Positions 1 to 8,893 of a stretch of 64,000 nt of DNA are shown in pieces. The notes below the pieces were generated by a model, which had not been told where the DNA came from, did not search any database, and saw only the letters and a list, made by a program, of their open reading frames with translations. How positions within the stretch are numbered: position 1 is the first letter of the stretch; the number at the start of each line of letters is the position of its first letter. Made by a program: the position numbers and the translations under genes. The stretch comes from Bacteroidota bacterium (lineage in GTDB: Bacteria; Bacteroidota; Ignavibacteria; Kryptoniales; JAKASW01): positions 16,085 through 80,084 of the forward strand of contig JAJZVO010000015.1 of NCBI GenBank assembly GCA_021845665.1, in the 5' to 3' direction.

Positions 1-14
1 ACACGGCGGAAGTG

Positions 15-2558
15 TCAATTCCGGCTTATGCCTTCGGTTTCGATCTTGAACTGAGCAGTTGAAGCCTGAATCTCGTCGGCAAGTCCGGCGAGCCCCTCGG
101 CGATATTGCCGACGTCTTCCGCCTCCTGGGTTGCCTTCACGGTGTTACCGGAAATTTCGTTTATCGTGTCGGCATTCATCTTACTTATTGCGGCGACGTT
201 GTTGATCATTTCCACCGTATGCTTCACGCTGGTGCTCAACTCTTCGGTGGCGCTCATATTCTGATCGACGACCGCCGATATCTTCTCGATCGATTTGAGC
301 AGGCCTGCCATCGTTTTGACGACAGCGTTGTTGGCGGTTGCCATTACGTCGACCTGCTTGTTCATATTCTCCGAAGAAGAGAGAAGTTTGTTAATCGATT
401 CTCCCGACTCGGTCGCGAGTCTCGAGCCCTCTTTCACTTTGTCGACGATCGTCTTGACGGACTTGCTGGCGTCCTCGATATCCTCTTCCACTTTGTTGAT
501 GAGGCTCGATGTTTCCTTCGTCGCCGCAGCGGAGCGTTCAGCAAGGTTCCGAACCTCATCCGCTACGACTGCAAAGCCTCTGCCGTGCTCCCCAGCCCTT
601 GCCGCTTCGATGGCTGCGTTCAGCGCAAGAAGATTCGTCTGCTCCGCGATCTGCTCTATATTCTCTATAATACCCTCGATTCGCTCCGATTGTTTGGCCA
701 TCCCCTCTATCTTGGAAGCGAACACAGCGACCGTTTCCTCAATTTTCTTCATCTGATCGAGATTTTCCATGACGGCGCTTGCGCCGGACTTGGATACGCT
801 GATGGCTTCGGACGATGCGGAGACGACGGTTCGTGCGCTCGCGCTTGCCGAGTCGATCGCGCGCGATATCTCGACCGCCGATGACGACACCTTCTCCACC
901 GCGAGTCTCTGATCGTGTGAGTCCCTGGCGATAGTGTCGATCGCAGCCGCGATCTGTTCCATGTTAGCGTTCGCGTTGCTTATGGAGAGCGCTTCTTCGT
1001 TAAGGCTCTTCGCCATTTCCTGGATCGTGTTGGAATTATAGCTCGACACTTCGACGGACTGTTTGGCCGTCCCTGCAAGATCGTGGCTGAGGCTGAGCAG
1101 TTTCTTCGAGCGGCCTACGAGCGCTCCGAAAATCCCGCGCAGACTCAGCGGCTCGCTGTTGAAAGTCGAAACGACTATACCTTTTTCGACCGCTTTATTG
1201 ATAAAGGGGACAAGGTTCTTGTCAAATATGCCGATGCTTATCGCATCATATCTGTTCCTGATGCAATCTTCGATCGACGGGACATAAATCTCGGCGCTTA
1301 CATTGATGATACCGTTGACGAACTGGCCTTTGGGGACTACCCAGTCCACCACACCGTTCACCTGCCTCAATTCTCTCGTCGCGGCATCGACGCCGGCTCT
1401 AAACACTTCCCAGAACTTGTCGCCATCCCGGCCTAGTACCGCGATCCGGAGTGTTCTTTCACTTCTTCTTATCGGCTTGGGGCGTCTCGCAGCCATGGCC
1501 TCCGTCTCGATGATGCCTTTCCCGGGCTGCCAGAACTGCGAATAGTTCTGGGGAGTAACGACATCCATCCTCGTCAGCATTCTCGATTGTTGGGGCTGCC
1601 AGTTGGTGGTGAGCCTGTTGAAAAGGTGTATTACGGGATCGTGCCCCTGCGCGTAGACGTCCTGCGAAAGCGTCGCAGTAACGACTCCCTGCCTGACAAA
1701 CTCCATCGTGTTGTCTGCCAGATCATGGCACACTACCTTGACCAGCCCCGTCTTCCCCATCTCTGCAACGGCCTTCGCAGCGCCAGCCCCTCCGTAAGTC
1801 ACGTATACGCCGGAAAGGTCATGATATCTCTTCAGGAAAGTCTTCGTCTGTTCATACGTCAGCTCAAAATTCAAGTTCGTTTCGGCAATATCCAAAACGG
1901 ATATGGATGGAAACTTTTCCCTCATGACATTCTGGAAGCCTTTTCGCCTGAGGTCGTGTCCGATGATATTGAACTTCTCGAGCAGGATCACGACTTTGCC
2001 TTTTCCGTTCAACGCCTTCCCCATAGCTTCGCCGCAGGCCTGGCCTTCGAGATAAGAATCGGCGCCGACGTATACGAGTCTCTGGCACGGCCTGTCCGTC
2101 GCGGAGTTGAATTCCTTCGTGGCGTCGTTAAGATGCCCGATTATCGAGTTCAACCCGCGCACCATCTCGCCGACACCCCCGTTGACGGATGAGCTTATCG
2201 TGTTGGACTCCATCTTTATTCCGGCTGTGAGATTGCCATGTGCCATCTCGGTCATGGCGCTCGAAAGTGAAACGAAATCTTTATCGGCCATTTCCTTCAC
2301 TTTTCCCGAAACGAATTTCAGCGGACCGTACACCGTAGAGTTGATATAAACGGCGAGCAATACGGCGACGATGACGCTTCCCAGTATACCAGCAGTCATC
2401 AGGATTCTTGCCCCGGATATCGACTGCCCCCCCATTGTCGACATCGCGTCCATGAGCTGAAAATATCCTGCCGCCTCGAAGACGAAGAAGAGCAGGATCA
2501 GCGATATTCCGATGTGGAGAGAGTAGCCCTTCAGAAATTTCTTAATTCGGTTCTGCAT
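15..2558 (-). CDS. Methyl-accepting chemotaxis protein with sugar-binding-protein-like insert
   Basis: Chemoreceptor of 847 residues that should relay a ligand signal to CheA/CheW. Two hydrophobic segments (about residues 13-35 and 49-71) are separated by only about 15 residues, so nearly all of the protein should be cytoplasmic. A HAMP-like helical stretch follows (about 72-145). Residues about 155-320 resemble the C-terminal half of a type I periplasmic binding protein (LVYVGADSY, then GKVVILLE), and about 365-475 resemble the N-terminal half ([14 protein letters not shown], then [15 protein letters not shown]). The C-terminal 350 residues are a classical MCP signalling hairpin with [19 protein letters not shown] at the tip and long flanking coiled coils. 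It starts at ATG 2558 and stands alone with no che genes nearby. Chemoreceptor identity is certain; the ligand and the insert topology are inferences. Confidence 0.92.
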   Translation of the reverse strand: MQNRIKKFLKGYSLHIGISLILLFFVFEAAGYFQLMDAMSTMGGQSISGARILMTAGILGSVIVAVLLAVYINSTVYGPLKFVSGKVKEMADKDFVSLSSAMTEMAHGNLTAGIKMESNTISSSVNGGVGEMVRGLNSIIGHLNDATKEFNSATDRPCQRLVYVGADSYLEGQACGEAMGKALNGKGKVVILLEKFNIIGHDLRRKGFQNVMREKFPSISVLDIAETNLNFELTYEQTKTFLKRYHDLSGVYVTYGGAGAAKAVAEMGKTGLVKVVCHDLADNTMEFVRQGVVTATLSQDVYAQGHDPVIHLFNRLTTNWQPQQSRMLTRMDVVTPQNYSQFWQPGKGIIETEAMAARRPKPIRRSERTLRIAVLGRDGDKFWEVFRAGVDAATRELRQVNGVVDWVVPKGQFVNGIINVSAEIYVPSIEDCIRNRYDAISIGIFDKNLVPFINKAVEKGIVVSTFNSEPLSLRGIFGALVGRSKKLLSLSHDLAGTAKQSVEVSSYNSNTIQEMAKSLNEEALSISNANANMEQIAAAIDTIARDSHDQRLAVEKVSSSAVEISRAIDSASASARTVVSASSEAISVSKSGASAVMENLDQMKKIEETVAVFASKIEGMAKQSERIEGIIENIEQIAEQTNLLALNAAIEAARAGEHGRGFAVVADEVRNLAERSAAATKETSSLINKVEEDIEDASKSVKTIVDKVKEGSRLATESGESINKLLSSSENMNKQVDVMATANNAVVKTMAGLLKSIEKISAVVDQNMSATEELSTSVKHTVEMINNVAAISKMNADTINEISGNTVKATQEAEDVGNIAEGLAGLADEIQASTAQFKIETEGISRN

Positions 2559-2817
2559 AACCTACCTGCGATTGGTAATTTTGTGTTTCACGTCCGGATC
2601 GTCATTTGCGGATGCAAGTCGGACTGTTCCTGTGCGCCGAACATATCTTTCATCTGTATGTGAAAGCAGGCCCATAAACCTCTCATTTCTCATATCGGTA
2701 CTTTAATACCGAACTTAAGTAAGCTCAATTACGCCCCAACTACGATGATTTTCGTCACATTCGGGATGACAACTCAATGAGCCCGGGTGCCGCCTTCTTC
2801 GTCATCCCAGAAGTTCG

Positions 2818-3285
2818 TCACGGCCGGCCGACAACGCCAGTATATACCAGGTACTCGCGCACCGGAAAAGGAAGGCGGGAGACTTTCTCAAGACTGACTA
2901 ACTCCCCATCCGGAAGAGGCGAGAGCCTTGACTGCTCTTCGGACCTGTACTTTCTGTAAAGGCTCGAAGGCAGCGTGCCGACAAATGCGAGGAGTAAGGG
3001 AATAAATATCGCCGCATTTGCGACGGTGCCTGACTTCACTTCGGACCATCTTGTCGCGATAAGCGTCTGCGACAAGATGATAGCAGCCGGAAGAGGTACC
3101 CACCAGATCCGGCTGTTGAACAGCAGCAGGCCGGAGGGCACTATGAAGAACGCGGCTGACAAAAGGCAAAGAGAGCCGGCTGTTTTCGAAACGTCGAATG
3201 GGAGCTTCCGTACACTTGCAAGCCTGAAAGCCTTCACAAACCCAAGCAAGTGGCTTACACCATGAATGAAAATACGCGCAGACAC
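2818..3285 (-). CDS. Small membrane protein, possibly C-terminally truncated DUF6544-like
   Basis: A 155-residue protein with two or three hydrophobic segments (about 36-58, 62-80 and 88-106) and a soluble C-terminus ending in LPFPVREYLVYTGVVG. That ending resembles the beginning of the DUF6544 domain, which in family members continues for well over 100 residues. Here a TGA stops it directly, and I see no continuation in the other frames of the next 250 bases, so the gene may be a truncated remnant. No partner gene is adjacent. The family match rests on one short motif from memory, so function is unknown. Confidence 0.45.
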   Translation of the reverse strand: MSARIFIHGVSHLLGFVKAFRLASVRKLPFDVSKTAGSLCLLSAAFFIVPSGLLLFNSRIWWVPLPAAIILSQTLIATRWSEVKSGTVANAAIFIPLLLAFVGTLPSSLYRKYRSEEQSRLSPLPDGELVSLEKVSRLPFPVREYLVYTGVVGRP

Positions 3286-3421
3286 ATAACGCCTTCATTT
3301 CCCTAACCCTCCACGCTGCTAATGTATTATCCTGTGATAAAGATAATGAAACTGATGGCAATTCACAGTGCGAGCTGTGTCTAAGCACACACCGTGGGAA
3401 GTCAGGCGTACAGAGCGAATC

Positions 3422-3450
3422 TTGGATTAACGGCGGAAAATACATAATAT
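3422..3450 (+). promoter_or_regulatory. Sigma70-like promoter of the VIT/ferritin-like gene
   Basis: TTGGAT at 3422-3427, a 17-base spacer and TAATAT at 3445-3450. The expected transcription start is around 3457, and the annotated ATG is at 3459. The message would therefore be leaderless or nearly so, which agrees with the absence of a Shine-Dalgarno sequence before this ATG. Confidence 0.6.
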
Positions 3451-3458
3451 AGTGCATC

Positions 3459-4406
3459 ATGGAACAGACACTTGGAAGTCAACTCGTCCTCGACGAGTTG
3501 TTTGACCTGACCCTTTACAAAAGGATCAGGGAGATCGTATCTGAGGACCTCAGACCTCTATTTGATGAGCTCATCCCGACCGAGACGAAGCATCTGAAAT
3601 TCTGGCAGGACTTCTTCTCGCTGGACATGAACCAGCTCGATTTCAGGCGAAGGGTGAAGTTATCGGTTCTGGTATTGGTAGCGCGTCTGTTCGGCAACCT
3701 CGGCACGCACCTGGTACTCGAAGCGATCGAGGTTTACGGCGTAAGGAAGTACGTCGCAGTGTGGAACAAGTATAAGGGGACTCCCACGGGCGACGCGGTG
3801 CACAAGATCCTCGAAGATGAATTCCAGCACGAGGATGAAATCGTTTCCTCGGCGAGCAAGCGGCTGATCCACCCGGAGCGGGTACGCGATATTTTTCTCG
3901 GTCTTAACGACGGCCTTGTCGAGATTCTCGGCGCTGTCTCCGGCTTCTTTGCGGCTTTATCGAGCGTGTCCGCGGTCATGGCGGCAAGTGTCGCGGTGGC
4001 GGTTGCAGGCTCGATCTCCATGGCAGCGGGAGCGTTCGGCGCCATCAACTCTGAGAAGGAAGTCGAGCGAGTCGACTCAGCCAAGAAGGAATTCATCGAC
4101 GGTAGGCAGGAAGTGCTCTCAGCCTCATCTTCGAGCGCGACCGAATCGGCTTTTGTTGTGGGGTTGTCGTACTTCTTCGGAGCACTCGTGCCGGTGCTGC
4201 CGGTACTTCTGGGAGCGGCGAATATCTGGTGGTCGCTCGGCTTCGCGGCGGTCGTAATGGTATTCATCTCCATAGTTATATCCTTCCTGTCCGGAATGAA
4301 GATGCGAAGAAGAATCGTGACGAACCTCATCATCCTTCTCATTGCTGTAGCGGTGACCTACGGCGTGGGGCTTCTCTCAAGGTCGATTTTCGGAATCAGT
4401 ATTTAG
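3459..4406 (+). CDS. Ferritin-like domain fused to VIT1/CCC1-family transporter (MbfA-like)
   Basis: A 315-residue membrane protein predicted to move Fe2+ or Mn2+. The N-terminal 140 residues are a helical ferritin-like domain with acidic and histidine metal-ligand candidates (ETKHLKFW near residue 42, DEFQHEDEI near 128). The C-terminal half is a VIT1/CCC1 transporter: LGLNDGLVEILGAVSGF opens the first membrane helix, followed by an alanine-rich helix, a charged cytoplasmic loop with EKEVERVD, and three more helices. This ferritin plus VIT order is that of membrane-bound ferritin A (MbfA), an iron exporter in proteobacteria. The gene has its own promoter ending a few bases before the ATG. 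Transporter class is solid; metal and direction are inferred. Confidence 0.88.
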   Translation: MEQTLGSQLVLDELFDLTLYKRIREIVSEDLRPLFDELIPTETKHLKFWQDFFSLDMNQLDFRRRVKLSVLVLVARLFGNLGTHLVLEAIEVYGVRKYVAVWNKYKGTPTGDAVHKILEDEFQHEDEIVSSASKRLIHPERVRDIFLGLNDGLVEILGAVSGFFAALSSVSAVMAASVAVAVAGSISMAAGAFGAINSEKEVERVDSAKKEFIDGRQEVLSASSSSATESAFVVGLSYFFGALVPVLPVLLGAANIWWSLGFAAVVMVFISIVISFLSGMKMRRRIVTNLIILLIAVAVTYGVGLLSRSIFGISI

Positions 4407-4434
4407 CGGCGATGGACGAAGTGTCGATCGAGAC

Positions 4435-5556
4435 TTACCTGACAGACACGTACCCCCCCAGAATTCCCTTCTTCGAGAGTACAAGCTGCCACAGCTGATT
4501 GGTCCTCGCCCTGAACGCACCCGCGCTGGACAGTAAGAAATATTCCCACATCCTGTAGAAGACGTCGTCGTACTTATTTCTCAGCGATTCCCAGCTCCGC
4601 CTAAAATTGCCGTACCAGGCCATGACAGTCTTGTCATAGTCGGCGCCGAAGTTGTGCCAGTCCTCCATCACGAACAGGCCTTCCATTGCTTTCCCAAGCT
4701 GCGCAATGGACGGAAGCATTCCGTTCGGGAAAATGTGTTTGTGAGTCCACGGATCGGTGCTCCTTGCCGAGATTGGATTGCCGATGCTGTGGAGGAGAAA
4801 CAAGCCGTCATCCTTCAGACTTCTCTCAGCCACACGGAAATAGTCGCGGTAATTCTTGTACCCTACATGTTCCACCATCCCGACAGAGACAATCCTATCG
4901 AACTTCTCGTTCATCTCCCTGTAGTCCAGCAATCTGAATTGGACGGGGAGGTCTTTGCACAGCTCGGTCCCCAAAGCGACCTGTTCCTTCGACACCGTAA
5001 TACCCGTTACTTCCGCACCGTATTTCTCGGCTGCGTACTTGCCGAAGGCCCCCCACCCGCAGCCGATGTCGAGCACCTTCATGCCGGGCTTGAAATAGAG
5101 CTTTTCGCAGATCAGCTTCAGCTTGTTCTCCTGCGCCTCGTCGAGATTCCCGGCATTCCTCCAGTATCCGCAGCTGTAATTCATCCGCTTGTCGAGCATC
5201 TTCACGAAAAGATCGTTCCCGAGGTCATAATGACGCTCGCCGACGATGAAAGAGCGCTTCCTCGACTGCTTATTCAGAAGGCGGAGCCCGGCCAGCTGCA
5301 TCATTATCCTGAGATTGCGGCGGACCTTATTCTGCGAATCGGCCCGCAGTATTCTGAAGATGAACTCGTCCAATCTTCCGGCGTCCCACCACCCCGCCAT
5401 GTACGACTCGCCGAGACCAAGCTCGGCCTCAGTAACCGCCCGCTTGTACATTCTATCGTCATGGACCTGGATATCCCACTGTTTTTTTCCATCCAGCGCG
5501 ATTCCCGCAAAGCTCAGCAACTCCCTTACGATTGCCTTGTATTTGCTTTCTCTCAT
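4435..5556 (-). CDS. cfa: Cyclopropane-fatty-acyl-phospholipid synthase
   Basis: SAM-dependent enzyme that adds a methylene bridge to cis double bonds of membrane phospholipid acyl chains. At 373 residues it is close to the usual length. Visible family signatures are HYDLGNDLFVKMLD (about 118), YSCGYW (about 137), the SAM loop LDIGCGWGAFG (about 162), and VGMVEHVGYKNYRDYF (about 225), which includes residues of the catalytic pocket. It is convergent with the VIT gene on its left and divergent from the FAD oxidoreductase on its right. The start is ATG 5556, preceded by an AGGAGAGG ribosome-binding sequence. It appears monocistronic. Confidence 0.95.
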   Translation of the reverse strand: MRESKYKAIVRELLSFAGIALDGKKQWDIQVHDDRMYKRAVTEAELGLGESYMAGWWDAGRLDEFIFRILRADSQNKVRRNLRIMMQLAGLRLLNKQSRKRSFIVGERHYDLGNDLFVKMLDKRMNYSCGYWRNAGNLDEAQENKLKLICEKLYFKPGMKVLDIGCGWGAFGKYAAEKYGAEVTGITVSKEQVALGTELCKDLPVQFRLLDYREMNEKFDRIVSVGMVEHVGYKNYRDYFRVAERSLKDDGLFLLHSIGNPISARSTDPWTHKHIFPNGMLPSIAQLGKAMEGLFVMEDWHNFGADYDKTVMAWYGNFRRSWESLRNKYDDVFYRMWEYFLLSSAGAFRARTNQLWQLVLSKKGILGGYVSVR

Positions 5557-5977
5557 TTCCTCTCCTACCGTCTGTTAACCGTCGAATACCGCCTTCAACC
5601 GTTACCCAAACCAACTTATGGACTTGCCGAATTTGAAGCAACCTTGAAGCGACGTGTGAAGGTTCTTCGATATTCAGGGAAGATACCGCGCATTTGCTAC
5701 CCGATGCACATTCTCGACGGATACAAGCTCTTTGTAATCAACAGCCACGTTTGCAAAAGAGACCGGGTATTCGTACAATATTCCGTCAGTTAAGTCGCCC
5801 GGTTGCAGCGAGAGATTCTTTTCCCCTTATTCATAACCTTCCTGAAGACATTCCAAAAGCACAAGCACGTACGAGCGGTAAATCTGGGCAACGACAACCC
5901 TGAGATGAGACGCCGCACCGGCTTCGATTAGAGTTCGGAGACAGGATTTACAACTAAATCTTTCGGAGGAAACGGCA
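5557..5977. other. Intergenic region between cfa and the FAD oxidoreductase
   Basis: About 420 bases between two divergent genes. Open frames here are short and lack family resemblance. The right end carries the ribosome-binding sequence CGGAGGAAAC before ATG 5978. I could not pick a convincing -35/-10 pair for either gene, and I see no repeats or hairpins of note. Confidence 0.5.
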
Positions 5978-7399
5978 ATGGGCAAGAAAGGAATCGACAG
6001 ACGCCATTTTCTGAAGTATGTCACGGGCAGCGCCGGACTTCTCGCACTCGATTGGAACTCACTCCCGAGAAGAGTCGCGGCACTTGCAAAAGAGGACGAG
6101 TACGATGCCGTGATAGTCGGCTCCGGGCTCGGGGGGCTGAGTTGCGCTGCGGCATTCGCAAGGCAGGGTTTCGAGGTACTGGTGCTCGAACAGCACGACA
6201 AGCCGGGCGGGTATGCCACGGCATTTCAGAGGCCCGGTGGGTTCAATTTCGATGTTTCGCTCCATTCCACGGTCATAGAGGAAAGAAACGGGCTGCACAA
6301 TTTGATACCGGGCTTTCCTGAGATTACCGAGGTACAATTTGTCCCGCACCCGAGCCTCTACAGGGTAATATATCCGGACTACGACATAACCGTGCCCCAG
6401 AGAGATCCGAAGGCGTACACCGCGAAACTCGTCTCGCTCTTCCCTGAAGAGAAGGACGGCATAGAAGGAATCTTGGGCGACATGCAGGGATTACTCGATG
6501 AAGTCCAGAAGATGTCGCGGGCGAATGGACAAATCGACATGGAACGCTTCGCCGTCGATTATCCCCTTATGTCGCGGCTTTACAACAGGACATGGAAGGA
6601 CATGCTCGATGCCCGTGTCGGAAAGATTCTGACAAAGGACCACGCCGCGTACGGTGTCCGGACAAGTGAAGGAGAGAAGTTCAAATCGCGGGTAGTCGTC
6701 TCCAACGCGAACCCGTTCGATACGTTCCGAAAGCTGACGGATGAAGAGCAATACCTGTCGACTTACCTGGATCAGCTGGACCATTACAGCGTGAGCCTCT
6801 CCTCGTTCCAGATATTCCTCGGTTTAAAGGACGACATCGTCGGTAAAAGCGGCATCAAGGACTCGGAGATCTTCTACGAGACCGGATACGATATGGAAGA
6901 AGGATACCTTGCAGCCAGGAGGGGCGAAATAGGGACCAACGGTTACGCGCTCACGTTGTACGATAATATGTACAAGGGCTACTCGCCGCAAGGAAAGAAT
7001 ACCGTCAACATTACCACTTTCACCGGCTATGATTACTGGAAGAAGTTTGAAGCGGCGTATTTTGCCGGCGACAAAGACGAGTACCGAAAAGAAAAGGAGC
7101 GGTTGGCCGACATACTTATAGACAAGGTCGAGAAGACTTTGCTTCCAGGGCTGTCGGGTGCAATCGAGGTAAGAGAAATCGGCACGCCGCTTACCAACGT
7201 GAGATACACGAGTAATTATCACGGCGCGATATACGGGCTCGATCAGACCGTGGACAATTCAGGCCCGAGCAGGCTTGGCCACGACACGCCGATCGGGAAT
7301 CTCTACCTCGCGGGAGCATGGACGAAGCCGGGACACGGCTACGGAAGCGTACTGTCCAGCGGCGTCGAGTGCTTCGGAGAGATAGTGCAGAAGTTGTGA
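5978..7399 (+). CDS. Tat-exported phytoene dehydrogenase/carotenoid isomerase-like FAD oxidoreductase, internally shortened
   Basis: A 473-residue flavoprotein of the CrtI/CrtISO/retinol-saturase superfamily. The N-terminus has a twin-arginine-type signal (DRRHFLKYVTGSAGLLAL, residues 8-25). A Rossmann FAD site follows at about 46 (VGSGLGGLSCAAA, then VLEQHDKPGGYATAF). The C-terminal FAD-contact segment is LYLAGAWTKPGHGYGSV. Near residues 208-213 the protein passes directly from TWKDMLD to ARVGKILTKDHAAYGV. In relatives these two blocks are separated by some 80-90 residues carrying a conserved glycine-rich motif. The reading frame is kept across the junction (about base 6610), so a shortened protein could be made, but activity is doubtful. 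A CrtZ-like remnant at 56 kb also points to carotenoid chemistry. Confidence 0.8.
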   Translation: MGKKGIDRRHFLKYVTGSAGLLALDWNSLPRRVAALAKEDEYDAVIVGSGLGGLSCAAAFARQGFEVLVLEQHDKPGGYATAFQRPGGFNFDVSLHSTVIEERNGLHNLIPGFPEITEVQFVPHPSLYRVIYPDYDITVPQRDPKAYTAKLVSLFPEEKDGIEGILGDMQGLLDEVQKMSRANGQIDMERFAVDYPLMSRLYNRTWKDMLDARVGKILTKDHAAYGVRTSEGEKFKSRVVVSNANPFDTFRKLTDEEQYLSTYLDQLDHYSVSLSSFQIFLGLKDDIVGKSGIKDSEIFYETGYDMEEGYLAARRGEIGTNGYALTLYDNMYKGYSPQGKNTVNITTFTGYDYWKKFEAAYFAGDKDEYRKEKERLADILIDKVEKTLLPGLSGAIEVREIGTPLTNVRYTSNYHGAIYGLDQTVDNSGPSRLGHDTPIGNLYLAGAWTKPGHGYGSVLSSGVECFGEIVQKL

Positions 7400-7867
7400 C
7401 ACACGCGGACGGTTGAGCGGATTTCTTTCCGGTCCAAGCTTTGTGACATTGCCGCATACCATAGTTCCCTCCGCCTCCGGGGGTAAGCCCGTCCGGCGGA
7501 GGGAGGGATTCCCCTGTTGCGAACGAGGCACTGAAAACACTCATAGGGCACAGCAAATGTTTTTTTGTGAGGATGGGACTTGGAAATCTCGCCCACATTC
7601 TCGATTATTGAGCTATTGAAGGGACGACACGGAAACGCGAATTTTTCCCGGGAATCCCGAAGCACGGTTCAGGGTAATAGACTCGCGCGGATCAGAGTAA
7701 GAATCCCTGGTTGGTTGCTTTATGCCGTCCGCTGTAGCACTTAAATAGGCATCATCTTCCCGCGCTGAACATCCCTGAGGGACGTTCGGCTGCAAATTCG
7801 CACCGGTAACGCCACGTAGCTCTTTGCGTCCCTTCGGCACTCAGTCGACAATATATCTGGAGGCGTG
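7400..7867. other. Non-coding region with a GC-rich inverted repeat
   Basis: About 470 bases with no credible gene. It contains an inverted repeat with arms TCCCTCCGCC (7466-7475) and GGCGGAGGGA (7495-7504) and a 19-base interior. There is no T tract, so it may be a small intergenic palindromic element and not a terminator. The rest shows nothing recognisable. Confidence 0.5.
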
Positions 7868-8718
7868 ATGAAACGCGCACTGTTAAAAGTATCCTTCCTG
7901 TTTCTGCCCATCCTTTTCATATCATGTGCATCGGGGTCATTCATGAATCTCGCCGCTCCCAAGGAGCAGCTTAATATCAAATAGTTCCCGGATCAGAACG
8001 ACTATCCGGAATCCGACGGAGTCGTATTGTACGAGCTCCACGATGTTCAGCTCCGTGTAAATGAAGAGTATGGACTCGAAACTGTCGACAACGTGACAAG
8101 GGTTATCAAGATTTTCAGGAACCTCGACAGGTTTTCCACTATGACAATCGATATACTATGGTCGGATAAACTGACAGACATTTCGGAACGGACCATAAAA
8201 CCGGACGGTATTACTTCGCCCCTCAGCTTGTAATCACCGACGAGGTAAGAGACAAGGCGGCCACCCTGACAGCCGGCTGCACGACAGAAATACAAAAGAT
8301 CCGAGCCGACGAATACCTGAATGCGGAAGTGACGAAATACTCATTCAGCGACCTCGACTCGGTGGATTCCGCGCTCACGCTCACCTTCGACTTAAAAGTT
8401 CCCAACTCGATCACCCGCCAGGGAGACATCGTGTTTCTTCACATCGATCCCTTCAGGCTTTCAGACGACTGGGACTGGCTCGGAAGATCGTCGAGGAGAT
8501 ACAACATCGAGTTCAATTTCCCTGCGACCATAGAGAAAACTATCAACGTGACGTATCCGGCGAACAGTCATGAAATCATGGACCTTCCCCACAACAGCAT
8601 ACTTCAAACCGACATACTTTATTATGAAAAAGATTATTCGCACGACCACCCAGGCAGGATTACTGCCACCGAGAAGTCGGAAATCAGGTCAAAGACCCTC
8701 AAAGTTCAGAATTTCTAG
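7868..8718 (+). pseudogene. Remnant of DUF3857/transglutaminase-like lipoprotein
   Basis: The ATG at 7868 encodes a lipoprotein signal ending in a lipobox-like FISCASG, then meets an amber stop at 7982-7984. The same frame continues afterwards with a DUF3857-like stretch (DGVVLYELHDVQLRVN ... ERTIKPDG) until a TAA at 8231. A second frame, entered near 8225 and open to 8718, encodes a DUF3858-like C-terminus (DADEYLNAEV region, then TYPANSHEIMDLPHNS). The catalytic transglutaminase core that should lie between them is absent. The intact paralogue at 12640-14736 shows the missing order (DUF3857, GDCRGK core, C-terminal beta domain). Nonsense, frame change and deletion together make this a dead gene. 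Confidence 0.8.
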
Positions 8719-8826
8719 CAGATAAAAACCTTCGTCCAAAGTATGCAAAGCAAAATAAGAGAGCAGATCATCCTGAAGGCGAAATGACATGCGTCCGGGG
8801 ATCATTCAATTGCAGTAACGATTCAG

Positions 8827-8864
8827 AAAGAAAGGCTGTGGCAATTTAGGCCCAGCCTTTCTTT
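8827..8864. terminator. Bidirectional intrinsic terminator
   Basis: Perfect 12-base stem, AAAGAAAGGCTG at 8827-8838 against CAGCCTTTCTTT at 8853-8864, with a 14-base loop. Both strands end in T-rich tracts. It lies between two converging gene remnants, so it would stop transcription from either side. Confidence 0.7.
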
Positions 8865-8893
8865 AATAATTCCAATCAGTCGGCTACACGGTC

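Noticed and set aside
1587..2192. Open frame of 201 codons opposite the chemoreceptor
   Set aside because: The chemoreceptor frame is uninterrupted and well supported; this is a shadow.
4654..5793. Open frame of 379 codons on the plus strand opposite cfa
   Set aside because: It is antisense to a gene with complete family motifs, has no domain resemblance and shows the amino-acid bias of a shadow frame.
7466..7504. GC-rich inverted repeat after the FAD oxidoreductase considered as a terminator
   Set aside because: No T tract follows on either strand and the interior is long; listed only as an inverted repeat.
7982..7984. Amber codon considered as pyrrolysine or read-through
   Set aside because: The same gene also has a frame change and lost its catalytic core, so simple decay explains the stop; no pyl genes are visible.
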